From: Leisingera sp. ANG-Vp
GTDB taxonomy: Bacteria > Pseudomonadota > Alphaproteobacteria > Rhodobacterales > Rhodobacteraceae
Assembly (NCBI RefSeq): GCF_000813725.1
Contig: NZ_JWLD01000045.1
Coordinates: 1 to 64,000, forward strand
Direction of reading: 5' to 3'
Length of the DNA stretch: 64,000 nucleotides
The notes under the pieces are model-generated. The model ran no database searches, was not told the origin of the DNA, and saw only the letters and a program-made list of their open reading frames with translations. Positions 10,440 to 18,850 of this stretch are shown here, piece after piece. Position 1 is the first letter of the stretch; every line of letters begins with the position of its first letter. The translations under genes were made by a program, and so were the position numbers.

Positions 10440-11477
10440 ATGAAAACCATGCTGAAAACCACCGCAGCGGCTATCGCGCTGACGGTTGGCGCAAGCGCTG
10501 CAGCCGCGGAAGAGAAGCTGGTTCTCTACCACTGGTTTGAATACATGCCGCAGGAGGTTTTGGACAAATTCACCACTGAAACCGGGATCAAGGTTACCAT
10601 GGATACCTATGATTCCAATGAGGCGATGCTAGCGTCGCTGAAGGCCGGCGGAATGGGAACCTATGACCTGGCGGTGCCGGGCGACTATATGGTCAGCATC
10701 ATGGCGGGTGAGGGCCTGCTGGACACCATCGCGGATGGCGAACTGGCGAACAAAGGCAATATTGCCCCGGAATGGGCCAACCCCAGTTTCGACCCGGGCC
10801 GGGCGTCCTCGATCCCTTACCAGTGGGGCTCGACCTCCTTTGCGGTGAACCGCGACACCTATGACGGCGACATTCAAACCACTGACATCCTGTTCAATCC
10901 GCCCTCGGAACTGTCGGGCAAGATCAACATGCTGGACAGCCAGGGTGAAGTAATTGCGATGGCTTCTCTGCATCTGGGAATTCCGCAGTGCTCCACTGAC
11001 CGTGAGCAGCTGAAGGCGCTGAATGCGCTCCTGCAGCGCGCCAAGCAGCATTGGGCATCTTTCAATAGCGATACCGCCAAGGAAGTGCTGGTGTCGGGCG
11101 ATGCCGCTGTCGGGCAGATCTATGATGGTTTTGCGGCCAAAGCCCGCGAAGAAGGCGCCAATGTGGAATACGCCTATCCGACCCAGGGCTACATTGCCTG
11201 GATGGACAACGTCGTGCTTCTGAAAGATGCGCCAAACCGCGGCAACGCTCTGAAATTTATGGACTTCCTGCTGCAGCCGGAAAACATCGCCCTGGTCACC
11301 AACTATGCGCAGTACAACGCCGGTGTCACAGGCGTGAGTTCTTTCCTGGACCCGGCTCTGGCCGCACAGCCTGAAAAGAACCCCCATGCAAATGCGGGTG
11401 AGGGCGTGTTCATTGAGGTCTGCGACGAGCAAACCCAGGCCGTTTATGATCAGATCTGGACCAACCTGAAAAAGTAA
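10440..11477 (+). CDS. Periplasmic substrate-binding protein, PotD type
   Basis: This 345-residue protein begins with a Sec signal peptide (cleavage probably after an AAAA/AEE stretch near residue 24). The mature part starts LVLYHWFEYMPQEV, as in PotD/PotF proteins that bind polyamines between two lobes. The start has GGAGG upstream. It is the last gene of the importer operon and is followed at once by a strong terminator. Ligand specificity cannot be settled by eye; the catabolic genes either side point to an N-methylated or cationic amino compound rather than spermidine. Confidence 0.9.
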   Translation: MKTMLKTTAAAIALTVGASAAAAEEKLVLYHWFEYMPQEVLDKFTTETGIKVTMDTYDSNEAMLASLKAGGMGTYDLAVPGDYMVSIMAGEGLLDTIADGELANKGNIAPEWANPSFDPGRASSIPYQWGSTSFAVNRDTYDGDIQTTDILFNPPSELSGKINMLDSQGEVIAMASLHLGIPQCSTDREQLKALNALLQRAKQHWASFNSDTAKEVLVSGDAAVGQIYDGFAAKAREEGANVEYAYPTQGYIAWMDNVVLLKDAPNRGNALKFMDFLLQPENIALVTNYAQYNAGVTGVSSFLDPALAAQPEKNPHANAGEGVFIEVCDEQTQAVYDQIWTNLKK

Positions 11478-11508
11478 TACCTCCCCTGGTAGTCCGTCAG
11501 GACAGCCT

Positions 11509-11538
11509 GCCCCGGGTGCTGCGCGCCCGGGGCTTTTT
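11509..11538 (+). terminator. Rho-independent terminator after the ABC importer operon
   Basis: Arms GCCCCGGG and CCCGGGGC (8 bp, 9-nt loop) are followed by TTTTT. The structure ends about 60 bp after the binding-protein stop and lies just before the tail of the convergent LuxR gene. Confidence 0.85.
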
Positions 11539-11543
11539 CATGG

Positions 11544-12596
11544 TTAGTTTGCGGGGGACCCAATGTGGCCCAGCAGCATAAGGAACAACTCCCGTTCAGT
11601 GGTGATGTCGAGCTTGCGGTAGATCCGTTTGCGGTGGTTCTTAACGGTGCCTGCAGAAATGCCTAAGGTTTCCGCGACACTAACCGTTGGCTGGCCGCGC
11701 AAAATCAGCCCGCAGATGGCGGCCTCCCGCTGTGTCAGCCTGTCACGGAACAGCTGTTGCAGTACGGTTTCGAAATCGAGGGAAGCCTCTGCAGCCAGAC
11801 GCGGGATCAAAAAGGTGATGCGCCCGCCGGGAGCAAGAGCGAATTCTTCGTCCAGCGGCTCGCACAAGACTTGTGCCTGGCCTGCGGCAATGGGGATGCC
11901 AGGTGTGCGGCGCGCTGCACTGACGGCTTCCGAAACCGCCAGATCCTGTCCTGCCATTGCAAGCCAGTTCGCATCGGCAAAGGCGGTCTTGCCGCTGCTG
12001 TCTTCTATCAGGAAGGCGTCTGCTTCCGGAAACCCGGTCTCCTGTCCGGCGCCATCCTCCAGCTCTGCCAGCACCAGCTCCTGATTACGCTTGTGCAAGG
12101 CGTGAAGGGTTGGAAACAGCGTCCTTAGAAGTGCCAGTTCGCTGTGGCTGAATCTCTCGTGCCGGAGAAAGAAGTAATTGTCCGCATGGCCGCCGATCTT
12201 CGGGCAGATCAGCGCGATTTCATCTGCCATGCCGGTGCGCGGCTGGAAGCTGGCCACATAGCTTTCCAGGCTTTCCTTGATCCGGCCCGAGGCTTTGGCC
12301 AGAGAAGCCAGGCTGAGCAGTCCCGATTGCCCGGTTTCGCGCCAGTGGCGGAAAAAGGGATCGAACCGGTACGCCCCAGCCAAGTAGGCGGAAATCTCCT
12401 GATCCGGTACGTTGTCATGGATAAAGTAATGCGGCACCGCATAGCGCGAATACTGCAGTACCCCGCTGGTGCCGGCCTGCAAGAACTGGCCTAGCGCGTC
12501 TAGCAGCGCCCGCTGAAAGCCCGGCCGGCCGCAAAGCCGCACAGGCTCCGCCAGATCGGGGAAAGGCATCCGCGGCGGTGCAGGATTGTCATGCAT
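11544..12596 (-). CDS. LuxR-type (GerE HTH) transcriptional regulator
   Basis: This 350-residue protein has a C-terminal LuxR helix-turn-helix (about residues 285-345, LTQREAAICGLILRG...VAETLGISAGTVKNHRKRIYRKL in outline). Its long N-terminal domain has no receiver or acyl-homoserine-lactone signature that I recognise, so it may sense a metabolite. I use ATG 12596; a TTG at 12602 is also in frame and neither has a clear Shine-Dalgarno sequence. It is divergent from the second TMADH-like gene, with a perfect 18-bp palindrome 27 bp upstream of its start. It probably controls that gene and itself; this is inference. Confidence 0.85.
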   Translation of the reverse strand: MHDNPAPPRMPFPDLAEPVRLCGRPGFQRALLDALGQFLQAGTSGVLQYSRYAVPHYFIHDNVPDQEISAYLAGAYRFDPFFRHWRETGQSGLLSLASLAKASGRIKESLESYVASFQPRTGMADEIALICPKIGGHADNYFFLRHERFSHSELALLRTLFPTLHALHKRNQELVLAELEDGAGQETGFPEADAFLIEDSSGKTAFADANWLAMAGQDLAVSEAVSAARRTPGIPIAAGQAQVLCEPLDEEFALAPGGRITFLIPRLAAEASLDFETVLQQLFRDRLTQREAAICGLILRGQPTVSVAETLGISAGTVKNHRKRIYRKLDITTERELFLMLLGHIGSPAN

Positions 12597-12622
12597 GGGC
12601 AAAGGCTTCGCGGTCTGGAAAG

Positions 12623-12640
12623 GGGTCCCTTTAGGGACCC
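12623..12640. promoter_or_regulatory. Perfect 18-bp palindrome, candidate LuxR-type operator
   Basis: GGGTCCCTTTAGGGACCC has 8-bp arms with only two central bases, too tight to act as a hairpin terminator but of the size and symmetry bound by LuxR/GerE-type dimers. It lies in the divergent promoter between the LuxR gene and the flavoprotein at 12722. CTGCGTCAG is also repeated at 12643 and 12683, exactly 40 bp apart. Confidence 0.55.
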
Positions 12641-12721
12641 TACTGCGTCAGGCCGCCTTGGGTAAAGCTGGGTTTGAAACGGCTGCGTCAGTTCGCAGGC
12701 AGCCAGCAAGGGAGACCCAGC

Positions 12722-14770
12722 ATGACACGTGATCCGCGCTATGACATTCTGTTCGAGCCTGTGAAAATCGGCCCTGTGACTGCCAAGAACCGCTTTTACC
12801 AGGTGCCGCATTGCTCGGGCACCTCCGACAACGCGCCTGATGCCAACACCCGTATGCGGGAAATGAAGGCCGAGGGCGGCTGGGGTGTTGTCTGTACCGA
12901 AATCGCCGAGATTGCCAATACCACCGAGTTCTGGCCGTTTCCCTCCCTGCACCTGTGGACCGACGACGACATCAAGCGCATCGCCCGGATGCCCGAAGCG
13001 GTGCACCGCTATGGCGCCTTGGCGGGGGTTGAACTGGGCCATGTCGGCCTGGCGGCGGGCAACCGCGCCTCGCGCACGCCGCCTTTGGGGCCGGGCTCCT
13101 TCCTGACGCTGGAGTCGGTGGAGCCGTTCCAGTCCAAGATGATGGACAAACAGGACATCAAAACCGTCCGCGAACAGCATATCGCGGCGGCGGTGCGTGC
13201 CAAGAAAGCCGGGTTCGACATTATCTACGCATACGCCTCGCACGGGCTGTCGATCTTCAGCCAGTTCCTGCAGACCAAGTACAACTCGCGCTCGGATGAG
13301 TACGGCGGATCTTTGGAAAACCGTGCCCGCTTGCTGCGCGAAGTACTGGAAGGCATGAAAGAGGCTGTTGGGGATACCAGCGCCGTGGCCTTCCGCTTTG
13401 CCGTCAATGAGGTCGATGGCGACCTGACCCAAGGCCAGGAACTGGTGGAAATGCTGAAAGACATCCCGGACTTGTGGGACGTGAACCTGTCGGATTGGCC
13501 GGAGGACAGCCAGACCTCGCGGTTCTCCAAGGAAGGGTTCCAGGAAGAGCAGATCGCCTTTGTGAAGGGGATCGTGAACAAGCCGGTGGTGAGCGTTGGC
13601 CGCTTCACTTCACCCGACACCATGCTGAGCCAGGTGAAGCGCGGCGTGCTGGATCTGGTCGGCGCGGCGCGGCCGTCGATTGCTGATCCGTTCATTCCGA
13701 ACAAGATCAACGAAGGCCGAGTGGATGACATCCGCGAATGCATCGGCTGCAACATCTGCGCCTCGGGCGAGCTGTCCTATGCACCGATGCGCTGCACCCA
13801 GAACCCCACAGTGATGGATGAGTACCGCCGCGGCTGGCACCCCGAGAAGGTGGAGCCGAAGGGTTCGGACGACAGTATCCTGATCGTTGGCGGCGGCCCC
13901 GCCGGGCTGGAATGCGCCAATGTGCTCTCCAAGCGCGGCTATGATGTGACGGTGGCCGATGCTCGCGCTGAGCTGGGCGGGCGGGTCAAGCGCGAGGCCG
14001 GCTTGCCGGGGCTGGCAGAGTGGATCCGGGTAGCGGACTATCGGCTTTATGCGCTGCAGCAGCTAGGGAATGTAAACCTCTACACGGAATCGCTCCTGAC
14101 AGCGGAAGATATCCTGGACTTCGGAATGGAGCATGTGGTGCTGGCCACCGGCGCCAAGTGGCGCCGCGACGGGGTTGGGCGCTGGAACCAAACGCCGGTG
14201 CTGCGCGGGGATGAGGCAAATGTGCTGACACCGGACGATCTGCTGGACGGCGCCGGAGTCTCGGGCCCGGTGGTGATTTATGACGAGGACGGTGCCTATA
14301 TGGGCAATGTGCTGGCGGAAAAGCTGGTGAAGGAGGGGCATCAGGTTACCTATGTCACTCCGGCCAACGAGGCCGCGCCCTACCTGGCGCTGACCATGGA
14401 GCAGCACAAGGTGATCGCCCGGCTGATGGAGCTGGGGGTGCGGATCGAGCGGCTGAAGATGCTGGAGAGCGTTGCCGATGGCGTGGTCAAGCTGGCCTGT
14501 GTTCACGGCGGCGAGGGCTTGGAGCTGGCGATGGGCACAATGGTTCTGCTGACCTCGAAACTGCCGGAGGACGCGGTCTATCAGGAACTGATGGCACGCA
14601 AAGCGGAGTGGGCTGATGCGGGGATCAAGTCGGTGTCGCGGATCGGCGATTGCGTGGCGCCGAGCATCATTGCGGCGGCCGTGCACTCCGGCAGCAAATG
14701 GGCGCGGGATCTGGACCAGGAAGAGGTGCCGGTGCCGCCTTATCTGCCGATGCCGGTCAATCCGGCGTAA
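12722..14770 (+). CDS. Second TMADH-family flavoprotein (FMN, 4Fe-4S, nucleotide-binding domain)
   Basis: This 682-residue paralogue of the protein at 2036 starts at ATG 12722 with GGGAG upstream. Cys31 in VPHC matches the flavin-linked cysteine of TMADH. The iron-sulfur segment reads ECIGCNIC followed by RCTQNP, and the nucleotide-binding half starts at VGGGPAGLE. The catalytic Tyr and His lie in YASH rather than YGAH. At the substrate pocket, the TMADH Tyr60 position is Ile61, Trp105 is Gly and Trp355 is Glu, while the Trp264-x-x-Asp267 element is kept as WPED. The pocket therefore differs from TMADH and from the first paralogue. The family role is oxidative N-demethylation; the substrate is unknown. 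It is probably regulated by the divergent LuxR-type gene. Confidence 0.85.
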   Translation: MTRDPRYDILFEPVKIGPVTAKNRFYQVPHCSGTSDNAPDANTRMREMKAEGGWGVVCTEIAEIANTTEFWPFPSLHLWTDDDIKRIARMPEAVHRYGALAGVELGHVGLAAGNRASRTPPLGPGSFLTLESVEPFQSKMMDKQDIKTVREQHIAAAVRAKKAGFDIIYAYASHGLSIFSQFLQTKYNSRSDEYGGSLENRARLLREVLEGMKEAVGDTSAVAFRFAVNEVDGDLTQGQELVEMLKDIPDLWDVNLSDWPEDSQTSRFSKEGFQEEQIAFVKGIVNKPVVSVGRFTSPDTMLSQVKRGVLDLVGAARPSIADPFIPNKINEGRVDDIRECIGCNICASGELSYAPMRCTQNPTVMDEYRRGWHPEKVEPKGSDDSILIVGGGPAGLECANVLSKRGYDVTVADARAELGGRVKREAGLPGLAEWIRVADYRLYALQQLGNVNLYTESLLTAEDILDFGMEHVVLATGAKWRRDGVGRWNQTPVLRGDEANVLTPDDLLDGAGVSGPVVIYDEDGAYMGNVLAEKLVKEGHQVTYVTPANEAAPYLALTMEQHKVIARLMELGVRIERLKMLESVADGVVKLACVHGGEGLELAMGTMVLLTSKLPEDAVYQELMARKAEWADAGIKSVSRIGDCVAPSIIAAAVHSGSKWARDLDQEEVPVPPYLPMPVNPA

Positions 14771-14790
14771 AGCACACTCCATTACAGATA

Positions 14791-14822
14791 GGAACCGTCC
14801 GGCCGAGAGGCCGGACGGTTCC
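14791..14822. terminator. Strong bidirectional hairpin between convergent genes
   Basis: Two perfect 14-bp arms (GGAACCGTCCGGCC and its complement) flank a GAGA loop. There is no T-run on either side, so it may stop transcription weakly or protect the two 3' ends. It sits between the flavoprotein and the convergent aminotransferase. Confidence 0.7.
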
Positions 14823-14842
14823 CTCAGAGCTTCAATTGGACC

Positions 14843-16156
14843 TCAAAGGCTGCCGAAGGCGCGGTCGAGGCCGTCATGGACATGGTCCACGTCCTCAAGC
14901 GACAGGCACATCGGCGGCACCATGCGCAGGCAAGACTGGTAGGCGCCGGATTTCGACAGGATGATCCCGCTTTCGCGCGTTGCTTCGAACACGGCCGCGG
15001 TGGTCTGCGGGTCGGGTTCCTTGGTTCTTCGGTCTTTGACCATCTCAATCGCCAGCATCAGGCCGCGGCCGCGGACGTCGCCGATTGCCGGATACTTCTC
15101 CTTCAGCGCATGCAGACGCTCCAGCAAGGCGGCGCCGACGGTGCGGGCGTTCTCCTGCACTTTGTCCTCCTTCAGAACCTGCAGCACGGCGCGGCCTGCG
15201 GCGCAGGAGGTCGGGTTGGCGCCATAAGTGTGGAACATGAACTTCTCGGCCATCGGAGCGGCAATTTCCTTGCGCGCCACGACAGCACCCAGCGGGAAGC
15301 CGTTGCCGATGCCCTTGGCCATCACCACGATGTCGGGAATAACGCCATCAGCCTCAAAGCCCCACATGTGGTCGCCGGTGCGCCCGAAACCGGCCTGCAC
15401 CTCATCGGCAATCAGCAGGCCGCCCGCCGCGCGCACCCGATCGGCGGCGCCGGTCATATAGCCCTTGGGCATTTCAACGATTCCGCCATAGCCCTGCACG
15501 CTTTCGATGAACATGCCCGCGACCCGGCCGGAAGTGGCAGTGTGGATGGTGCGTTCAATCTCGTCCAGATAGGGCTGGGCACCGGCGTTCTCGCCAAAGA
15601 TGCCGCGGTACTGGTGCGGCTCTGCGACAAATGCGACGTTGCCGGGCATGCCGGGATGGCGCCAGCCGGAGATGCCGGTGATCGACTGCGCTGCCGCCGT
15701 GGGCCCGTGATAGGCCGAGCGCAGCGCCAAGAGGTCCAGGTTGCCGGTGTAGCTGCGCGCCATGGTCATCGCGAGGTCAACCGCCTCGGAACCGGAGTTG
15801 GTGAAATGCACCACCCATTCGATATCGCCGTTCGGGTTCGGCATGGTGGCCGCCAGTTCCTCGGCAAAGTGTGCAGGGACGGGATGGTAGAACATGGTGG
15901 TGCAGTGGGTCAGTTCCTGCGCCTGTTCCATTGCCGCCGCGACCACCTTGGGGTGGCTGTGGCCGACCGAGATGCAGACGTTCATGCCCAGAAGGTCGGT
16001 GTATTTACGGCCCTCCACGTCCCACAGGTACTGCATAGATCCCTTCTTGAAGACCATCGGGTCCTTGAACGGGATGAATTTGCGCTGAGAAGCGGCGTAG
16101 TAGTTGTCGCGCCGTTCGGCGGTCTCAACCAGGGTCCAATCCGTGTGCAGGGTCAT
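14843..16156 (-). CDS. Class III aminotransferase (AGXT2-like)
   Basis: This 437-residue PLP enzyme has the fold-type I features: a phosphate-binding region around FTNSGSEAVDLAM, the cofactor aspartate in LIADEVQAGFGRTG, and the Schiff-base lysine in VMAKGIGNGFPLGA. Its closest recognisable group is the alanine-glyoxylate aminotransferase 2 type, which uses omega-amino or methylated amino acids with glyoxylate or pyruvate. Its ATG overlaps the MttB-family stop (ATGA), so the two are translationally coupled. It would take an amino group after demethylation by the neighbours; the substrate is not known. Confidence 0.9.
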   Translation of the reverse strand: MTLHTDWTLVETAERRDNYYAASQRKFIPFKDPMVFKKGSMQYLWDVEGRKYTDLLGMNVCISVGHSHPKVVAAAMEQAQELTHCTTMFYHPVPAHFAEELAATMPNPNGDIEWVVHFTNSGSEAVDLAMTMARSYTGNLDLLALRSAYHGPTAAAQSITGISGWRHPGMPGNVAFVAEPHQYRGIFGENAGAQPYLDEIERTIHTATSGRVAGMFIESVQGYGGIVEMPKGYMTGAADRVRAAGGLLIADEVQAGFGRTGDHMWGFEADGVIPDIVVMAKGIGNGFPLGAVVARKEIAAPMAEKFMFHTYGANPTSCAAGRAVLQVLKEDKVQENARTVGAALLERLHALKEKYPAIGDVRGRGLMLAIEMVKDRRTKEPDPQTTAAVFEATRESGIILSKSGAYQSCLRMVPPMCLSLEDVDHVHDGLDRAFGSL

Positions 16157-17685
16157 GTTTTTCCTCCCTCGATCTCCTTGGTGCGGCGGGCGACAAAATC
16201 GTCCAGCGCCGCACGGATTCCGGTGTCCATTGATGGTTGTTCGTAGTCGCTAAGCAGCTGTTTCACCCGGGCGGTTGCGCGTTCGTGCTGCCATAGCGCG
16301 CCCTCGGCATTCCACTGCTCGTAAGTGCCGTTGTCGGACATGTCGCCCATCCAGAAGGCGGTCTGGTAGTTGTCCTGGGTGTGCTGGGCGCCCAGGAAAT
16401 GGCCGCCGGGCTCAACCTCGAAAAAGGCGTCCATCGCCTGTGCCGCTTCGGAGAAATCGACGCCCTTGATAAAGCGCTGCATGGCTGAGCAGCGGTCAGC
16501 GTCCATCACGATTTTCTCGTAGCCGGTGGTCAGCAGCCCTTCCAGGCAGCCGGTGGCGTGGATGATGAAGTTAACACCGGCCAGCGCCGCGCCCATCAGC
16601 TGCGCCTGGCTTTCATAGCCAGCCTGTGCGTCCGGCACCTTGGCCGCGGTCAGTCCGCCGACCGAGTGGAAGGGCAGGCCCAGCCGGTCCGCCAATGTCT
16701 TGGCGCACATCTGAAACTGGGTGCCTTCCGGGGTGCCGAATGTCGGCGCGCCGGTTTTCAGGCTGATCGGAGAGAAGAAAGTGCCAAAAGCCGCAGGCGC
16801 GCCGGGGCGGATCAGCTGGATCAAGGCAACGGAGGCCATCACCTCGGCCAATACCTGCGCCAGGGTGGCGGCAACCGAGACCGGCGACATCGCGCCGCCC
16901 AGCACAAAGGGTGAAACTACGGTGCATTGCCCGGCCTGCGCGTATTCCTTCAGCGCCCAGAGCATGGTTTCATCCATCACCAAGGGCGCGTTGGTGTTGA
17001 CCACGGAATAGAGCACGCAGTTGTTGTCGACAAACTCGTGCCCCATGGCGATGCGGCACATCTCGATGGTGTCGCGGGCGCGTTCCGGCGCCGTGACGGC
17101 CCCCATGAAGGGTTTGTCGTTCATCGTCAGGTGCGTGTGCGCCATATGCAGGTGGCGCAGCTCGACCGGTACGTCGACGGGTTCTACCACCACCCCGCCA
17201 GAATGGTTCACCGCGCCAAGGCTATGGTGCAGCTTGGTGATGTTCTTGAAGTCCTCCAGCGTTGCATAGCGGCGCCCCTTTTCCATGTCATGGACGAAAG
17301 GCGGGCCGAAGCTCGGGGCATAGACCTGCGCATCGCCGCCGATCTGCACCGAACGGGCCGGGTTGCGGGCGTGCTGCCTAAACACGCTTGGCGCGGTCTT
17401 GATCTTCTCGCGGCACCAGCCGGGGTCGAACCGCACCCGCTCGCCGTCCACCCGGGCGCCGTGTTTCTTGAACAGTTCCAGCGTTTCCGGGTCACCGCGG
17501 AAGTCCATGCCGATCTCATCCAGGATCCGGTCGGCGTTGCGCTCGATGATGGCGACGGCTTCGTCGCTGATCAGGCTGACCAGCCCGGTCTGCCGGATCG
17601 TATACGGCGCCGCCAGCGTGCTTTGCGCGGCGCGGGCGGCCATGCGCTCTTGCCGTCCGGCGCGGCGGGTGGATGTGCGGGCCAT
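16153..17685 (-). CDS. MttB-superfamily (trimethylamine/glycine-betaine methyltransferase-like) protein, non-pyrrolysine
   Basis: This 510-residue protein belongs to the trimethylamine methyltransferase MttB superfamily (motifs FGTFFSPISLKTGAPTFGTPEG in outline, GGLTAAKVPDAQAGYESQ, HATGCLEGLLTTGYEK, and HFLGAQHTQDNY near the C-terminus). The frame has no in-frame amber codon, so it is of the non-pyrrolysine kind, which includes betaine:corrinoid methyltransferases such as MtgB. GGAGG precedes the start. Known members need a cognate corrinoid protein, and none is encoded within this window. It is upstream of and coupled to the aminotransferase. A T-N11-A repeat about 78 bp upstream suggests control by the LysR protein at 17786-18751. 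Confidence 0.85.
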   Translation of the reverse strand: MARTSTRRAGRQERMAARAAQSTLAAPYTIRQTGLVSLISDEAVAIIERNADRILDEIGMDFRGDPETLELFKKHGARVDGERVRFDPGWCREKIKTAPSVFRQHARNPARSVQIGGDAQVYAPSFGPPFVHDMEKGRRYATLEDFKNITKLHHSLGAVNHSGGVVVEPVDVPVELRHLHMAHTHLTMNDKPFMGAVTAPERARDTIEMCRIAMGHEFVDNNCVLYSVVNTNAPLVMDETMLWALKEYAQAGQCTVVSPFVLGGAMSPVSVAATLAQVLAEVMASVALIQLIRPGAPAAFGTFFSPISLKTGAPTFGTPEGTQFQMCAKTLADRLGLPFHSVGGLTAAKVPDAQAGYESQAQLMGAALAGVNFIIHATGCLEGLLTTGYEKIVMDADRCSAMQRFIKGVDFSEAAQAMDAFFEVEPGGHFLGAQHTQDNYQTAFWMGDMSDNGTYEQWNAEGALWQHERATARVKQLLSDYEQPSMDTGIRAALDDFVARRTKEIEGGKT

Positions 17686-17762
17686 ACAGGGCCTCCGTTG
17701 CGGTCACGTCTTGCATCAGACATGGCAAGGATTCTGCCGCCCGCACAGCAAAACCTAGCAAC

Positions 17763-17777
17763 ATTAGCTGCATTAAT
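17763..17777. promoter_or_regulatory. Inverted repeat ATTAG-N5-TTAAT, candidate LysR operator at the MttB promoter
   Basis: ATTAGCTGCATTAAT matches the repeat at 18766-18780 in nine of ten arm positions, with identical spacing. It lies between the LysR stop and the start of the MttB-family gene. The adjacent sequence also carries CCTAG and ATTAGG as outer, imperfect half-sites. Confidence 0.5.
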
Positions 17778-17785
17778 GATGCGGA

Positions 17786-18751
17786 TTAGGAAGGGTAGAT
17801 AACGCTGCCCGCCGCCTGGGGCATCAGCCGTTCAAAGCTCTGCCGCATGATACGGCCGCTTTCCTGCGCAACCTTGGCGGGGATATCCCCCAGCTGCCCG
17901 GCGCGCGAGATTGCCACGATGGAGCGTTTGAACCCGGCAAAGGGCAAGGGTTCGATGCGCAGCGCCATCCCTTCGGCAATGGCGTCGATCAGCAGCGAGG
18001 GGGTGAGGATGGCAAAGCATTTGCCGGTTATCACGCCAGCCACCACCATCGAGGCGCGGTCTGCCTCCATCGACCGCGGCAGGTCCAGCCTGCAGCGCTG
18101 CAGGTGCTGATCGGTGCGCCGCCCGACCGGCGCGTCGGCGCTGAAGCGGACCATGGACAAACGTTCGCTGATCTCGTGGATGTCGTTGGTAGGGCCGTCA
18201 TAATCCATTGGAAGAACCAGGAAAAATGGCTCCTCCAGAATTGGTGCGCAGTCATAATCCGTAAGGTCGAACTGCGGATCAGAGGTGATGGCAATGTCAA
18301 TGCTGCGGGCATTCAGCGCGGCCTGATGATCGGTCGCCAGCCCCGCCGAGAGGCTCAGCTCCGGAATACCCAGACCGCCGCGCACCATATCCAAGAGGCC
18401 GGGCGTCAGCGTGGTGGCGATGGAGGCCAGCAAGGCCACCCGCAGGATCGGCATCGAGCTTGAGTGCAGATAGCGCAGCTCGGAGCGCAGATCCTCCACT
18501 TCGCTGAGGATGCGGAAGGTGCGGCGGCGCAGAATCTCGCCCGCATGGGTCAGCTCCAGCGGGCGGCGGGAGCGGTTGAACAGCGGCGCATCCAGCGCCC
18601 ATTCCAGCTTTTTCAGCTGCTGGGACACCGCGGATTGGGTCATCCCCAGCGTTGCCGCCGCTGCCGTGACATGGCGGGAATCGGCCACAGCCATGAAGAC
18701 CTCCAGCGCCCGCAGCAGGTTAACGTCCGATTCCGCCTGCGTTTTCTTCAT
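17786..18751 (-). CDS. LysR-family transcriptional regulator
   Basis: This 321-residue protein has a typical N-terminal helix-turn-helix (about residues 13-72, ending LTHAGEILRRRTF) and a LysR effector domain from about residue 100. No good Shine-Dalgarno sequence precedes the ATG. It sits between the MttB/aminotransferase operon and the divergent dehydrogenase operon. Matching ATTAG-N5-YTAAT repeats occur in the promoters on both sides, so it probably controls both, and itself. The effector is likely to be an intermediate of the pathway. Confidence 0.9.
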   Translation of the reverse strand: MKKTQAESDVNLLRALEVFMAVADSRHVTAAAATLGMTQSAVSQQLKKLEWALDAPLFNRSRRPLELTHAGEILRRRTFRILSEVEDLRSELRYLHSSSMPILRVALLASIATTLTPGLLDMVRGGLGIPELSLSAGLATDHQAALNARSIDIAITSDPQFDLTDYDCAPILEEPFFLVLPMDYDGPTNDIHEISERLSMVRFSADAPVGRRTDQHLQRCRLDLPRSMEADRASMVVAGVITGKCFAILTPSLLIDAIAEGMALRIEPLPFAGFKRSIVAISRAGQLGDIPAKVAQESGRIMRQSFERLMPQAAGSVIYPS

Positions 18752-18765
18752 TATTTCTGACTTTC

Positions 18766-18780
18766 ATTAGTCTTTCTAAT
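18766..18780. promoter_or_regulatory. Inverted repeat ATTAG-N5-CTAAT, candidate LysR operator
   Basis: ATTAGTCTTTCTAAT has perfect 5-bp arms around 5 bp and contains T-N11-A. It begins 15 bp upstream of the lysR ATG and 71 bp upstream of the divergent dehydrogenase start, as expected for an autoregulatory site. Confidence 0.55.
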
Positions 18781-18850
18781 TGTCGGAGCAAATTCTTGTG
18801 CTGCGCCTCCGCGCAAGTCAATCCTGCGTCAAACATCGAAAGGGTTCTGC

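Noticed and set aside
12623-12640. Palindrome as a terminator for the LuxR or flavoprotein gene
   Set aside because: It has only two central bases and no T-run, and it lies upstream of both genes, so an operator is the better reading.
14876-16246. A 456-codon plus-strand frame over the aminotransferase
   Set aside because: It is antisense to an enzyme with a complete PLP site and has low-complexity His/Arg/Gly content.
16153-17685. Pyrrolysine in the MttB-family protein
   Set aside because: The frame has no in-frame TAG within its 510 codons and I saw no pyl genes, so it is the non-pyrrolysine type.
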